Below are positions 39,872 to 51,406 of a stretch of 64,000 bases of DNA, in pieces (position 1 is the first letter of the stretch; every line of letters begins with the position of its first letter). Under the pieces are notes generated by a model. It saw nothing but the letters and a program-made list of their open reading frames with translations. It searched no databases and was not told the DNA's origin. A program made the position numbers and the translations under genes. The stretch spans positions 17,943,422 to 18,007,421 of the forward strand of contig CM055610.1 of NCBI GenBank assembly GCA_029379385.1, given 5' to 3'. The DNA comes from Quillaja saponaria (Eukaryota; Streptophyta; Magnoliopsida; Fabales; Quillajaceae).

Positions 39872-39966
39872 TGAAATTGTAATTATTTAATCCCCTCGAG
39901 GAAAACAAGCAATATCCATACATGTAGTCCATAATGGACTGGATCGATCAGTCCTCCCCAGCCATA
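39872..39966 (+). promoter_or_regulatory. second orphan BAHD promoter module
   Basis: It matches the BAHD 2 module closely: TTTAATCCCCTCGAGGAAA, CAAGCAATATCCA and the GATCGATCAGTCC end are all there. No BAHD gene follows; instead a Helitron-like element begins 35 bases later. This looks like the promoter of a BAHD copy whose body has been lost or replaced. Confidence 0.5.
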
Positions 39967-40000
39967 ACTAATGCAATTATGCATATTTATGTGAGTCTTA

Positions 40001-41516
40001 TCTATATCTATACTAGTGGCTTAGTAGAAGAATTTTTTAATTTTCTTAAATACTCTTATGAGTTTTCATAATTGTATAGTTATCTTTAGTTTTTATTTTG
40101 ATATAAATAACTCTTATTTATTTCTTTTTTCCTCTAATTCTTCCCCATTTTAATATCAATAGAATTGTGATTTTTGTAGGACTATCAATTTTCTTTTGTA
40201 ATAATTCTTTTCAATCTTAATAAATCTATAATTTTTTCAATAATTATATGCCAATAACAATTAAGATTGACTTTCTCAATTTTTTTGTTTAATAAGTTTA
40301 TAATAATCATAATTTTAAAATTTTAAAAAATTACTATGAATTAAAAGAAATATTAAAATTATAGTTTTCACGATTATAATAATATTGTTTTAATTTTTAA
40401 TTCTTAATTTTTTTACATATATTACAATAATTATATGTCAATTATACTTAAGATTGAAATTTTCTTATTTTTTTGGTTTAATAAGTTTCTAATAATTATA
40501 ATGTTCTTTAGTTCTCAAATTTATGAATTTTTTTTGAAACACAATAAATTAAAAATATAGTTTCCATTATTATAATATTATTGCTTAACTTTTAATTATT
40601 CTTCCATCTTAAGAATATATATATATAATTTTGAATTTAATTTATTTGTTAAAATCTTCTATTTGTTTATAAATATAAAATTATTTTAGTAGAAGAAATT
40701 TTATTTTCTTAAATGCCTTTATGAATTTTTACTATGACATATATACTTTTTAGGTGTTTTTTTAACTTCAAATGGAATATTTATTTTATTTTATTAATTA
40801 TTTTCTAATTCTTCTCCATTTTAATATTAATAGGATTGTAATTGTTTTATGATTGATATTTTTTTGTCCTAATTCTTTTTAATATTAATAAATCTAGAAT
40901 TTATCAATAATTATAAATCAATAATAATTAAAATTAAATTTCTCACATTTTTATCTAATAAGTTAAAAATAATTATAATATTAAAAATTAAATTAAATAT
41001 TAAGAGTGATTTTATAATTAATTATTGTGTTACTTTTTGTCTATCTTTAAAATTTTTAAAATAATTATATGTTTATATTATTTGTTTGTGCGATAAACGC
41101 AATAGGCTGACTGTGTCCACTTGGTTTCTCGGTTGGATAATTTACTTGGGTGGTCCAATTAATGTATTGAAAGGAACAAGAATTCAGTACTATAGTATTA
41201 AAATAGTGTATTAAATAGATTATTAAATTTATTTATTTTTTTAACTCTTTTTATTTTAATAACAATATGATTTTAATTCTCAATTTATTGTTTAATTATC
41301 CTCAATTTTTTGAATTAAAATTAAATAAATATTAAGAGTTCATTTTTTTATATTATAATGTTATTTTTTATAATTATTTTTCAATCTTAAAATTAGAAGA
41401 AAAATTTATAAATTTATATTATGAATTTAATTTTTAATATATAAGTCAATTATGATTAAAAATATACGTATATTAAATTTGATTCACACGCAACACATGT
41501 GTGATACACAAATTAG
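40001..41516 (+). mobile_element. probable non-autonomous Helitron
   Basis: The element starts TCTATATCTATACTAG directly after an A (40000) and ends in a run closing with AAATTAG directly before a T (41517). This is the A^T target and the 5'-TC with a 3' CTRR-like end expected of Helitrons, although the end is TTAG rather than CTAG. A perfect palindrome ACACATGTGT lies about 15 bases before the 3' end as the subterminal hairpin. No Rep/helicase gene is present; the interior is AT-rich with internal near-repeats. A chance resemblance cannot be excluded. Confidence 0.4.
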
Positions 41517-41712
41517 TTTTTTTAATAGGATTTATGTAATAGGTGTTTTAATGGTACTTGTTAAACTTTTATAAATAAAAATTTTGTAATATTTATTATG
41601 ATAGTTAATCATGATTTCAAGTGATATTTATTACATAAATTATTATTTATAGAAATTTTTAATGATTATATCTATTATAGTTTAATAAATATCTTTATGA
41701 CATTTCTTATGA

Positions 41713-42171
41713 TTGGTTTAGTAATGCTGTGACTTTTTGACAGGTTCTGTACTCTTATGGCTCTTTAAAGCTGCTTTTAAAAAGTTATAGCGGTAGTATT
41801 TAGTAAAATAATATAAAAGCTATTATCAATAAATAGAAATTACAAATTAGTATTTGATAAATTCATTGTAAAGTTGTTCTAAAGATTTAAATTGATTATA
41901 ATCGATATTGATAATAAAAAAGAAAGATAATTAATCTAATGCATTAATTAATAAAAGGATAAATATAAATTTTCATTAAAAATTGATATTATATTAGTCT
42001 TTAACTTTTGAGAGCCGAAATCAGCTTTTAAAAACATCCCTTATGATACTTTTAAAAGCACCCTATGACTGTTAAAAATCTAGAGCAGAAGTACTCTACT
42101 TTTTTTTTTTTTACCAACTATAAAAAATTGACTTATGCAAAACACCCTTCAAAAAAATATTACCAAACTAA
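41713..42171. mobile_element. MITE, family 1, copy 1
   Basis: The left end reads TTGGTTTAGTAATGC and the reverse complement of the right end reads TTAGTTTGGTAATAT, so imperfect terminal inverted repeats of about 15 bases enclose about 460 bases with no coding capacity. Ends and interior (CTGCTTTTAAAAAGTTATA-like phrases) resemble the better-delimited element at 53797-54260. The target-site duplication is unclear here. Confidence 0.45.
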
Positions 42172-42739
42172 GTAAAAACTCTTTTCATAAGAATAAGCAC
42201 ACTTCACTTGTTAAATTTTTATAAATAAAAATTTTATAATATTAATTATAATAATTAATTATGATTTCAAGTATTATTTATAAAAAAAATTATTTCAATA
42301 ATTATATCTATTATAATTTAATAAATATCATTCTTACATCTCTAGAAAAACTCTTATTAATACTAATATATGTCTGTATACAAAATGGAATATGTATGGT
42401 TCTTTCGATATAATTTTTTTTGGGAAAGAAGCCAAACGTACTGGATTGGATCAGTTATACAAAATTAAATGTTTTGTTGGAAATAAATGGTCGTGGGCCT
42501 CTCGTGCCAACTTGCAAAAAATATTATAATCTGTTTACTCCCCACGAGGAAAGCAAGGTATCATTGCAAGTTGTTTGGTTTTATTTGATTAATACGGTAA
42601 CTTTTATCTTCTCTCATTTTTATTTTTTTATATAAAATAACTCAAAATATATCTTGCCAACAATATAATTGGATATTTTTATGTGTCTAATGATTATTTT
42701 GTCTTCTCAAGTAAGATTTTGTATAGTGATACGATTCAA

Positions 42740-42950
42740 TGAAATTACAATTATTTAATCCCCTCGAGGAAAGCAAGCAATATCCACATGTGGATTACTT
42801 TACTGAGGACTCGATCGATCATTCCACCCCAGCTACCTTCTTATATGTATATATAGTACCTTGCTGTACAACTTAAATTAGGCCACACTAAGCCATATAT
42901 TCTCAGTTTTACGGTCTCTTGTATATCCAATTCTGCCTGATTATCTACAA
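42740..42950 (+). promoter_or_regulatory. promoter and leader of BAHD gene 2
   Basis: The promoter module with CCCCTCGAGG lies at 42740-42840 and includes GATCGATC before the CCCCAGC end. A TATA-like stretch (ATGTATATATAG) follows at about 42846-42857. A second shared block (TTGCAAAAAATATTATAATC and following) lies at 42507-42620, matching 35245-35330. Confidence 0.5.
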
Positions 42951-44477
42951 ATGGCTGAACATGATCAAGATGTTGATCAAGTGAATGGAGCTTTGAAATT
43001 CAAAGTCCTTAATAACTTTGAAATTTCTCCACCACAGGGTTCAGTTCCCACAACCAATATCCCTCTTACTTTCTTTGACTACCTGTATCTTATATGCTCT
43101 GAATGTAAATTTATTTTCTTGTATGAATTCCCATACCCAACTCATCATTTCTTGGAAACAATACTTCCTTCTCTCAAACAATCTCTTTCACTTACACTCC
43201 AACACTTCTTTCCATTTGCTGCCACTCTTGTTTTCCCTCCAGAACCAATCAAGCCTTACATCCGTTATGTTGCTGATTCCGAATCCTCCACCGTCACCTT
43301 CACCGTGGCCGAATCCACCATGGATTTCAACCACATTATTGCTGATCATCCAATTGACATCAACGAATTGGACGCCTTCGCCCCACTGAAACCTCCTGTA
43401 AGTGTCTTAGAGGACGGCACGCGGTTGTTTCCTCTCTTGGCCATTCAAGTCACTGTTATGCCTAACTCTGGATTCTGTATTGGTATCAATTATCACCACG
43501 CTATTGCCGATGGCACGGCATTCATGCTTTTCATGAAAGCATGGGCGTCCGTGTGTAAGAGATTATTGATGAGCACCAAAACAGATGAAGTAGAAGAAGA
43601 AGAAGAAGGAAAACATTTTTCATTGCCAATATTCAATGATGGGGATATGGTTCAAGACCCAAATGGAATTGACCTCAGTTACTTGAACATGTGGTGGAAA
43701 CCTTCTCCTGTAAATTCATACATGTTGGAAAGGCAAGGGACGAGCTCAAGCAATGACATGCATAAAAACACTAAAGAAAATCATAGTTTTGAGGCTAAGG
43801 GCACAATGCAGCTTAGCCAAGTCCAAGTTGATAAACTAAAGAATTGGATTTCTCTTAAATATAATGAATATTTCACTAGCGAATCACAAGATCAGATCAG
43901 TTCAGTCCCATTACACTTATCAACATTTGTAGCAGCATCTGCTCTACTTTGGGTTTGTTGGGTAAAATTAGAAGACAACATAGATATCGGAGATGATGAA
44001 CTCTATCATTTTCTGATTGTGGTGAATTGTCGAGGACGTTACGAGTTTGTTTCTATACCTTCCACATATTTTGGCAATTTTGGGGCCCTGTCTTATGTGA
44101 CACTGAAGAAGAGGCAGTTACTGGGAGAGAATGGAATTGTTGAAGCAGCAAAAGCTATTGGAAACAAGCTCGAGGAATTAGACAAGAATGGAGTTATGAA
44201 AGGATCAGAGACATGGCCGTTAGATTTTACAGAAAAATTAATTTCAGGGCGTGGAGTTGTGGCTGCTGGTAGACCAAACCTGGGTTTGTATGAGACAGAT
44301 TTTGGGGTTGGGAGGCCTAAGAAATGTGAATTTCTTGGTTTACAAGGTGGAAAGTCCTTTACTGTTTTTGATTCCAAGGACATGAATGCTGGTGGAGTTG
44401 AAGTTGGTTTCGCATTTGAAAGGACCAAACTCAATAATTTCATTGAGATCATTCAACAGTCTTTGAAGATCCTCTAA
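42951..44477 (+). CDS. BAHD acyltransferase 2 (phenolic glucoside malonyltransferase-like)
   Basis: This intact intron-less paralogue has 508 residues and starts MAEHDQDVDQVNGALKFKV. HxxxD is H183-A-I-A-D187, and the second signature is DFGVG at 450-454, again lacking the usual Trp. It differs from BAHD 1 and 3 at several places that could touch the pocket: YLICSECKF in place of the corresponding YLLCSGNRL, YFGNFGAL in place of YFGNCVAL, and a Thr after the HxxxD Gly (ADGTAF in place of ADGMAF). The loss of Cys in the YFGNC motif is notable because this motif marks the flavonoid-acylating clade. It is followed tail to tail, 460 bases away, by small-protein copy D. Confidence 0.92.
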   Translation: MAEHDQDVDQVNGALKFKVLNNFEISPPQGSVPTTNIPLTFFDYLYLICSECKFIFLYEFPYPTHHFLETILPSLKQSLSLTLQHFFPFAATLVFPPEPIKPYIRYVADSESSTVTFTVAESTMDFNHIIADHPIDINELDAFAPLKPPVSVLEDGTRLFPLLAIQVTVMPNSGFCIGINYHHAIADGTAFMLFMKAWASVCKRLLMSTKTDEVEEEEEGKHFSLPIFNDGDMVQDPNGIDLSYLNMWWKPSPVNSYMLERQGTSSSNDMHKNTKENHSFEAKGTMQLSQVQVDKLKNWISLKYNEYFTSESQDQISSVPLHLSTFVAASALLWVCWVKLEDNIDIGDDELYHFLIVVNCRGRYEFVSIPSTYFGNFGALSYVTLKKRQLLGENGIVEAAKAIGNKLEELDKNGVMKGSETWPLDFTEKLISGRGVVAAGRPNLGLYETDFGVGRPKKCEFLGLQGGKSFTVFDSKDMNAGGVEVGFAFERTKLNNFIEIIQQSLKIL

Positions 44478-44939
44478 TTTCAACCAAGAAACGACGTCTT
44501 CCACATTGTGCAAGATCATGATCACCAGCCTTCTCATTTTCTTTTTCAATAATTAAATCTTTCCCAACCACTTGTAGTTAGCTCTGTATTTTAAATAATT
44601 GGAATAGCAGTGATGACGCCATCGAATCTTTATTCTTCAATATTGTATTGCGTTATTAATATGATTCTAGTGAATTTAAAACCATAATTATTACATTCGT
44701 GAGCTAATTTTGAACTAATATATATATATATATTTATTGTTTGTCGCGTAAATAATGTACATACCATTATTCTGTTATATTATCCATGTTATACTATGTT
44801 CATATTTAAAAAAATATTGATGGAAATGAAAATATAGCTCCAACATAGCATTACAGATGCAAATGACAGCAAGCATACAAATTATATAAGGAAAAAAAAA
44901 AAGAAACAGTTTAATTTACGTACCAATAAATTAGTCTAG

Positions 44940-45278
44940 CTAGTACTTGTGAATTTGTGTACACTGACTATAGATTCTGTGTAGATGAACACGAAATTCT
45001 GCTTGCTGTCATATATTCCAATCGGATTTACGTTTTCCAAATTTTTCCTCACAAATACGCAGAATATAAACGAAAGCTCGATACTTGCAAATCTCTAGTC
45101 GTAGGATTGTTTCCAGTTGATAGAAAAACTGTGGGGGATCAGTGGTAAGTGGACTAGGAATAGGAAGGAGATGAGAGGAAGTATATTGAAGACCCAAAAC
45201 TTGTACTGAGACAAGTTCAAGGCCAACTATTAACACAATCATTAACTAAATACTCTTTCTAGTACCTCTTTCATCCAT
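44940..45278 (-). pseudogene. small secreted Cys-pair protein, copy D (two stop codons)
   Basis: The ancestral start (MDERGTRKSI, 45278) is followed by a TAG at codon 11, where copy E has Leu. Translation could restart at Met 13 (45242), which still gives a hydrophobic leader MIVLIVGLELVSVQVL. The core reads LEICKYRAFVY, FGKRKSDWNI and then a TGA at 45009-45011, where copy E has Gly. Beyond the stop the frame continues with QQAEFRVHLHRIYSQC to a stop at 44940. It lies convergent to BAHD 2. The shortest functional product would be 77 residues with three Cys. Confidence 0.55.
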
Positions 45279-47060
45279 GATTTTCACTTTTTTTCTTCTT
45301 CGGCTTCATCAAATTGATCAAATTTGGGTGTATGTTAGCTAATGAAACTAGCTAGAATTCAAATTTCTAGTTTATTTTATTATTTTATTTTTTTAATTCA
45401 TGATTTTTTATTTGTCTTTAAATATTTAAATGTTGCCTCTTAATTTAGTAACTATTTTTATTAGCTTTTCAGAAGAATCAGAGAATAAGTTAATATATTT
45501 TATATAAGTGAATGGAATTGGACCTTAGATCATACTTTTCTCTTTTGATTTTTCGTGGAAAAACTAGTGGTTTTCTAAGCAATATAATAAAAGTTAACCT
45601 TTCATATATCTTCTTGTCAAATAAAATAAAATCTTCACTAATTTCAGTGGATTAGAACCTAAAACTTTAACGTTGAAAGTTTCAAAAAAAAAAAAATTGG
45701 TGAAAAAATAAAGGGACAATTAAGCTATGCCAATCTTAAAGCATGTATGGCGTTGTTGGATGTTCACCAACCATGAGTTACTAGTTATAATCCAATAAAT
45801 TGAATTTCCTAATAAGGTTTATATTTTGAAAAAAAAAAGAAAAAGTGTAGAGCTAATTAGATTGTGATTCAGTTTTGTTCAAGTGAGGAAAATGTTTGTT
45901 TGGAGCAAAAGTTCCATGTAATATAAATGTGTAAACTTGTGAGACCTGTAAAATACGTATGAGAGAGTTAAAATTTATGAAATACTTATGAGAAATGGGT
46001 GTGATTTACATGAGAGATTTGTAGGAATGTAGGGAGAGATGAGAGATTTGTAGGAATGTAGGGAGAGTGACGAGAACATCATATAAATGGTACTCGAAAG
46101 AATTATGGTAATGATGATGATGTTTGAAGTTGGAGCTATGGTTCATTGTTTGATGTGTAGATGATAGAGTTTTGTAATTTTGTGTGATAATTGCATCAAA
46201 ATTAGTGGATTTGTGTAGTACATATATATTGTGGTCACCACACCTGGCGGTGAGATTGCGTGACACACAAGGTTGAGATTGTGTATTTTTACCCTCGTGG
46301 AGGAAAGTATGCTATCATTGCATGTTGTTGTTTTTATTTGATTAATCAAGTAAATTTTATCCTATCTCATTTTTCATAAAATAATTCAAAATATTTCTTA
46401 CTAACAAAAATAACTCAGAAATTTTTATTTGTCTTTTGATTATTTTATATTATCATTATTGACAAACATTTTGGTTTATTCTTATTTTTAATATCACTAA
46501 ACTAATTTAATGTTGACCTAATGTATTCAACTTAAAATAATAAAATTTAAATTAGAAAAAGATTTTGGTCTAACTCCATTATAGCAAAAAAATTTAATTG
46601 TGGAAGATATCTTAAAAACGGTTATCCTTTAGAGTACATGTTGTATAACAGTGGATTATTTGGATCCAAATTAAATCTCACAATTCATTTAAATAATATA
46701 ATTGTTAAAATAATCTTTCTAACAGGTGTTTTAAGAGTACTTGTTAAAGTGAAATAAATGCATAAACAATTTCTATCTTAAATATCACATAAATCATAGT
46801 CAATAATTTTACAAATTTTTTATTTATAGAACATTAACAAGGGTCCTAAAGCACGTGTTAGAAAAATTCTTATTTAAATGTTAGAAAAATAATTTTTAAT
46901 ATTTATTTGCCTTATTTCTAACTATCTTATATAAAGAGCAGCAATATTGCTATACATTATATCAAGCTATTTTGTAGATATATTGAGAATGCTCGAACTT
47001 AAGGGGTGAGACGTTAGATATCAATCATTTGAGCTAAGCTATCTGTGATATTATCAATTC
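45279..47060. repeat. spacer, partly shared with 54.5-54.9 kb
   Basis: The stretch 45790-46200 recurs in diverged form at 54490-54900; shared phrases are GTGACGAGAACAT, GATGATGTTTGAAG and GATGTGTAGATGATAGAG. It marks the right part of the array unit. A partial copy of the second BAHD upstream block (ATCATTGCATGTTG) sits at 46290-46350. Confidence 0.5.
46012..46069. repeat. 29-bp perfect tandem duplication
   Basis: A 29-base unit beginning GAGAGATTTGTAGG repeats twice, at 46012-46040 and 46041-46069. The other copy of this flank at 54.7 kb has only one such unit, so the duplication is local and recent. Confidence 0.8.
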
Positions 47061-47061
47061 A

Positions 47062-47355
47062 TTGTCTCTTATATATATATATATCCAACTCTGCCTGATT
47101 ATATTACAAATGGTTCATCATGATCAAGATGCTCATCACTCTATGCTTATAATCTTGCCTCAGGTTCTGATTCTGTTCAAAACAGGGAGTATATATAATA
47201 GACTTAGCACTTTATGTGATTATATATGTAGCCTTGATTCCATCCCCACCAGAAAACTCCTTTTTGACAGGAATATTTTGAATACCCCTGTTTGTCCTAT
47301 TTGTCTAGCCATGAGGAAAGTTTTTCATGAACTGACAGTGTTTGGAACAAAATAA
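47062..47355 (+). pseudogene. BAHD start region fused to a zf-RVT-like fragment
   Basis: The left part (about 47066-47140) copies the leader and first codons of the BAHD genes: CCAACTCTGCCTGATTATA, then an ATG and a His/Asp-rich start with HHDQDAHH, like MAHEHEH of BAHD 3. After about 15 codons the similarity ends. The open frame goes on with SLDSIPTRKLLFDRNI and CPICLAMRKVFHE, which resembles the zinc-binding domain (zf-RVT) that follows reverse transcriptase in plant LINEs. The whole reads as a 97-codon open frame with an upstream Met in the leader. The BAHD origin of the 5' part is clear; the zf-RVT label is moderate. Confidence 0.45.
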
Positions 47356-49654
47356 GCAATAAAAATAATTTTATTTTAAATAAATTCTATAATTATTTGA
47401 CTCATTTAAAATAATTATCTTATTTAAAATAAAAATTATACTTAGAATTCAGTCTAATTCTCCTATTTTTGAATAAATAAAAATTTTATTTTAGTTTAAA
47501 TATTTTTCCCATATTAAATTTAAAATTCTAAGTTAAAAATAGCACTGATCAACTAAAATATAAAGATTAGAAGATTATTTAAATGAACAAAAGGCAAGTT
47601 GAGAAGAAAAATTTATAGTCAGTAAGATAACTATTTGATATGAAATGGTTGTGCCTCTTTATTGATATATCAAGTAAAAAGCATGTGTAATTAAATATTA
47701 AGGATAAAATTATTATTTGAGATAGATAAAATAATCATATATTTCAAATAAATTCTATAAAATTAAATTAAATCTTTTTAATGTGTAATTTATAATTAAA
47801 TAAAATATAAATTTTAATTAAATTCTACTGGTTAAAGTGATTGTTGCACATTAATTTGGCCATGAACTATGCATGCCGTCTTTGAATCTAAGCTTTTAAA
47901 TCCAATCCAAAAAAGCATGATCACAGTACTTGTCTAAACATTTCTTGGTGTCCTTCAAAAAACATTAAACTTAACTTAGCACAGATGGGTCATTCATCAA
48001 TAATTCATGTCTAATCGGGACTGGTGGGATTTTTTTTGGATTTTCTAGAAGATTAGGACAGCCAGGGATTTTATTAGAGGGGAGCTCAATCATGCTTATA
48101 GTCATAGACAGACAAATGGCTAAACAAATATTAAATAGAATATTAAATAATAAACATATATAAATTATTGCCATCTAAAAAAATATTAAATAGCTAACTT
48201 CACTCTAAAGACTAATTATTTATTATTTTTATAAGATTTTTTTTTATTGCTGATTTGATTTTTCACCAACTGGACTCATGATATTTAACAACACAATTGA
48301 TATAAATAATTTACTATCTATTATCATTATTAAATATTGTCTTTCAAATTCATCAATCTCATTGATTCGACAATTCTTTCTTCTCCTTCTCTTATTAATC
48401 TTATTACAGATTATCAAATTTTAATTCACCAAAATTGAAATTAGGAAATTGTTGACTACTTCCATAACTGTGCCTATGCTTGACTTAATTAGCAAAAATA
48501 TCATTGGCTTCGTGAAGAAACTACAATTTGGGATTTGCCCCTCTGTCATGATCTTGATCATTTCGTTTCCCCAAAAAGATAATTTGATTAATATTTGCAG
48601 AAATTAACATACAAGTAGAAAGTTTGGTTGGTAGATATACCATTGAATTTGTGGACCAAAATGAAAAGGCAACTTCATGATTCATGTGATTAATGTATAT
48701 TTTGATTTTGAATAATGTTACATACACATACATATCTCACAAACTTTCTCAGACAATTGTTATATTATATTCTTATCCTTGCAACCAAATACTATAAATT
48801 ACCTCTTACTATATTAGTTTACTATTTTCTTTCATCTCATTAAAATTCATTATTACTATGAATAATTATTATATATATATAGATATATATATTTCCCACT
48901 CTTTTTCATTTACATCTCCTAGTAGTTCTCACACCTTCCTTCTCCTCTAGAAGTTCTTTTATTTTTCAAATCAATGAAAAATAATTAAAAAAATTAAAAT
49001 TTTGATAATTTTTTATGTAGATTTTGTATTGTTTATTTGGTTGAAGAAAAAAAATTATCAAATAGACAAGAATTTTTTTTTTAATTTCTTGTATTTTTCC
49101 TACCTTCATTTCATTGATATTTCAATACGTTTTTCAATTAAAAAAAAGAGAGAGTAAGGTGGGTTCATCTAATGAAATTTTTTTTTCTCCCTTAAATTTT
49201 TAAATCGAAAGATTAATTTTTTCTTTTTGTTTACCTTTTTTTTTTAATGGTGATTTTTATGAATTGATTTGAATTGGAAACTATTGGAGATATGTAGAGT
49301 AGAAAGGAAGATGATGAGAAACAGATATTGTAGTAAACAAAATATTAAAACTAAAAAAATAAAAGGCAAAATAAAAGTAATTTAAGAAAGAAAAAAAGTT
49401 TAATCTTTTGTGCTAATGAAGTGTACTCTACAATTAATTAATTAAAGAGACATTAGAGAATTTACTTGACTAATATTGTAATATGTGACTTAGAGTGTTC
49501 GATTACAATAATAAGAATATGATTTGATATTTGTGTAAAAAAAAAATATATATGAGATTTGTGTCTATATATAATATTACTCAATTCTATTATTCTTTTA
49601 TGACACGCTAAACTAAAAAAATCCTGATTACATATACAAGTAAGATATTGTACT
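47356..49654. other. AT-rich spacer containing the third array-unit copy
   Basis: About 48430-48720 repeats the segment seen at 33650-33900, confirming a third unit. The remainder is AT-rich, with (AT)n and poly-T/poly-A runs and no gene. Confidence 0.45.
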
Positions 49655-49869
49655 CCAATTAAATTGCAATTATTAAAGCAATTGCTATATGCAAATATGG
49701 ATTCCTTAAGTAATGGGCTCGATCATTCCTCCCCAACTACCTTCCAATTAAATATACCTTCTTATATATAGTGCTGCTTGCTATACTATTTAAAATTAGG
49801 CCTCACTAAGCTATATACTCTCAATTTTATTGTCTCTTGTATATCCAACTCTGCCTGATTATATTACAT
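49655..49869 (+). promoter_or_regulatory. promoter and leader of BAHD gene 3
   Basis: A diverged promoter module (AATTGCAATTATTAAAGC, then the GGGCTCGATCATTCCTCC end) lies at 49655-49742; the CCCCTCGAGG core has been lost. A TATATATAG follows at about 49763-49771. The leader CCAACTCTGCCTGATTATA precedes the ATG. Confidence 0.5.
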
Positions 49870-51406
49870 ATGGCTCATGAGCATGAGCATGATCATGATC
49901 AAGATGCTGATCAAGTGAATGGAGCATTGAAATTCAAAGTCCTTGATAACTTTGAAATTTCTCCACCACAAGGATCAGTTCCCACAACCAATATCCCTCT
50001 TACTTTCTTCGACTACCTATATCTTTTATGCTCTGGAAATAGACTCATTTTCTTGTATGAATTCCCATATACAACTCATCATTTCTTGGAAACAATACTT
50101 CCTTCTCTCAAACAATCTCTTTCACTTACACTCCAACACTTTTTTCCATATGCTGCTACTCTTGTTTTTCCTCCAGAACCAAACAAGCCTTACCTCCGTT
50201 ATGTTGCTGATTCCGAATCCTCCACCGTCTCCTTCACCGTGGCTGAATCCACCATGGATTTTAACCACATTAAAGCTGATCACCCTATTGACTTCAATGA
50301 CTTGGATACCTTCGCCCCACTGAAACCTCCTGTAAGTGTCTTAGAGGATGGCACGCGGTTGTTTCCTCTCATGGCCATTCAAGTAACTGTTATGCCTAAC
50401 TCTGGATTCTGTATTGGTATCAATTATCACCACGTTGTTGCCGATGGCATGTCATTCATGTTTTTCATGAAAGCATGGGCGTCCATCTGTAAGAGATTAT
50501 TGATGAGCACAAAAACAAATGAAGAAGAAGGAGAAGGAGAACATTATTCATTGCCAATATTCAATGAAGGGGATATGGTTCCAGACCCTAATGGAATTGA
50601 GCTCAGTTACTTGAAGTTTTGGTGGAAAGCTTCACCTGTAATTTTAAACATGTTGGAAGGGGACGGGCCGAGGCTCAAGCAATGGCATGCATAAAAACAC
50701 TAAAGAAAAGCATAGTTTTGAGGCTAAGGGCACAATTAAGCTTAGCCAAGTCCAAGTTGATAAACTTAAGCAATGGATTTCTCTTAAACATAATGAATAT
50801 TCCAGTAGCGAACCACAAGATCAGATCAGTTCAGTCCCATTACGCTTATCAACATTTGTAGCAGCATCTGCCCTACTTTGGGTTTGTTGGGTAAAATTAG
50901 AAGACAACATCGATATCGGAGATGATGAACCCCATCATTTTCTGTTTGTGGTGAATTGCCGAGGCCGTTACGAGTTTGTTTCTATACCTTCCACATATTT
51001 TGGCAATTGTGTGGCCCTGTCTTATGTGACACTGAAGAAGAGGCAGTTACTGGGAGAGAATGGAATTGTTGAAGCAGCCAAAGCTATCGGAAACAAAATC
51101 AAGGAGCTAAACAAGAATGGAGTTATGAAAGGACCAGAGACATGGCCGTTAGATTTTACAGAAAAATTAAGTTCAAGGCGTGGTCTTCTGGCTGCTGGTA
51201 CACCAAAAATGGGTTTGTATGAGACAGATTTTGGGGTTGGGAGACCTAAGAAATGTGAATTTCTTGATTTACAAGGTGGAAAATCCTTTGCTATTTTTGA
51301 TTCCAAGGACAAGAACGGTGGTGGAGTTGAAGTTGGTGTCGCATTTGAAAGGACCAAACTCAATAATTTCATTGAGATCATTCAACAGTCTTTGAAGATC
51401 CTCTAA
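49870..51406 (+). pseudogene. BAHD acyltransferase 3, one-base frameshift
   Basis: The body is nearly identical to BAHD 1 but the leader peptide is longer and His-rich (MAHEHEHDHDQDADQVNGAL). The first frame reads to 50694 and includes the intact HxxxD at H188-V-V-A-D192. At about 50674 there is one extra C compared with BAHD 1 (CGAGGCTCAAG against CGAGGTCAAG), which ends the frame after GDGPRLKQWHA. The remaining half, from MHKNTKEKHSFEAKG to the end with DFGVG, is fully open in the second frame (50687-51406). Without that base the product would be of normal length. It is therefore a very young pseudogene or an assembly error. It is followed tail to tail by small-protein copy E. Confidence 0.85.

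Noticed and set aside
41713..42171. hAT classification of the MITE family
   Set aside because: The related element at 53797 has a 5-base duplication, not 8.
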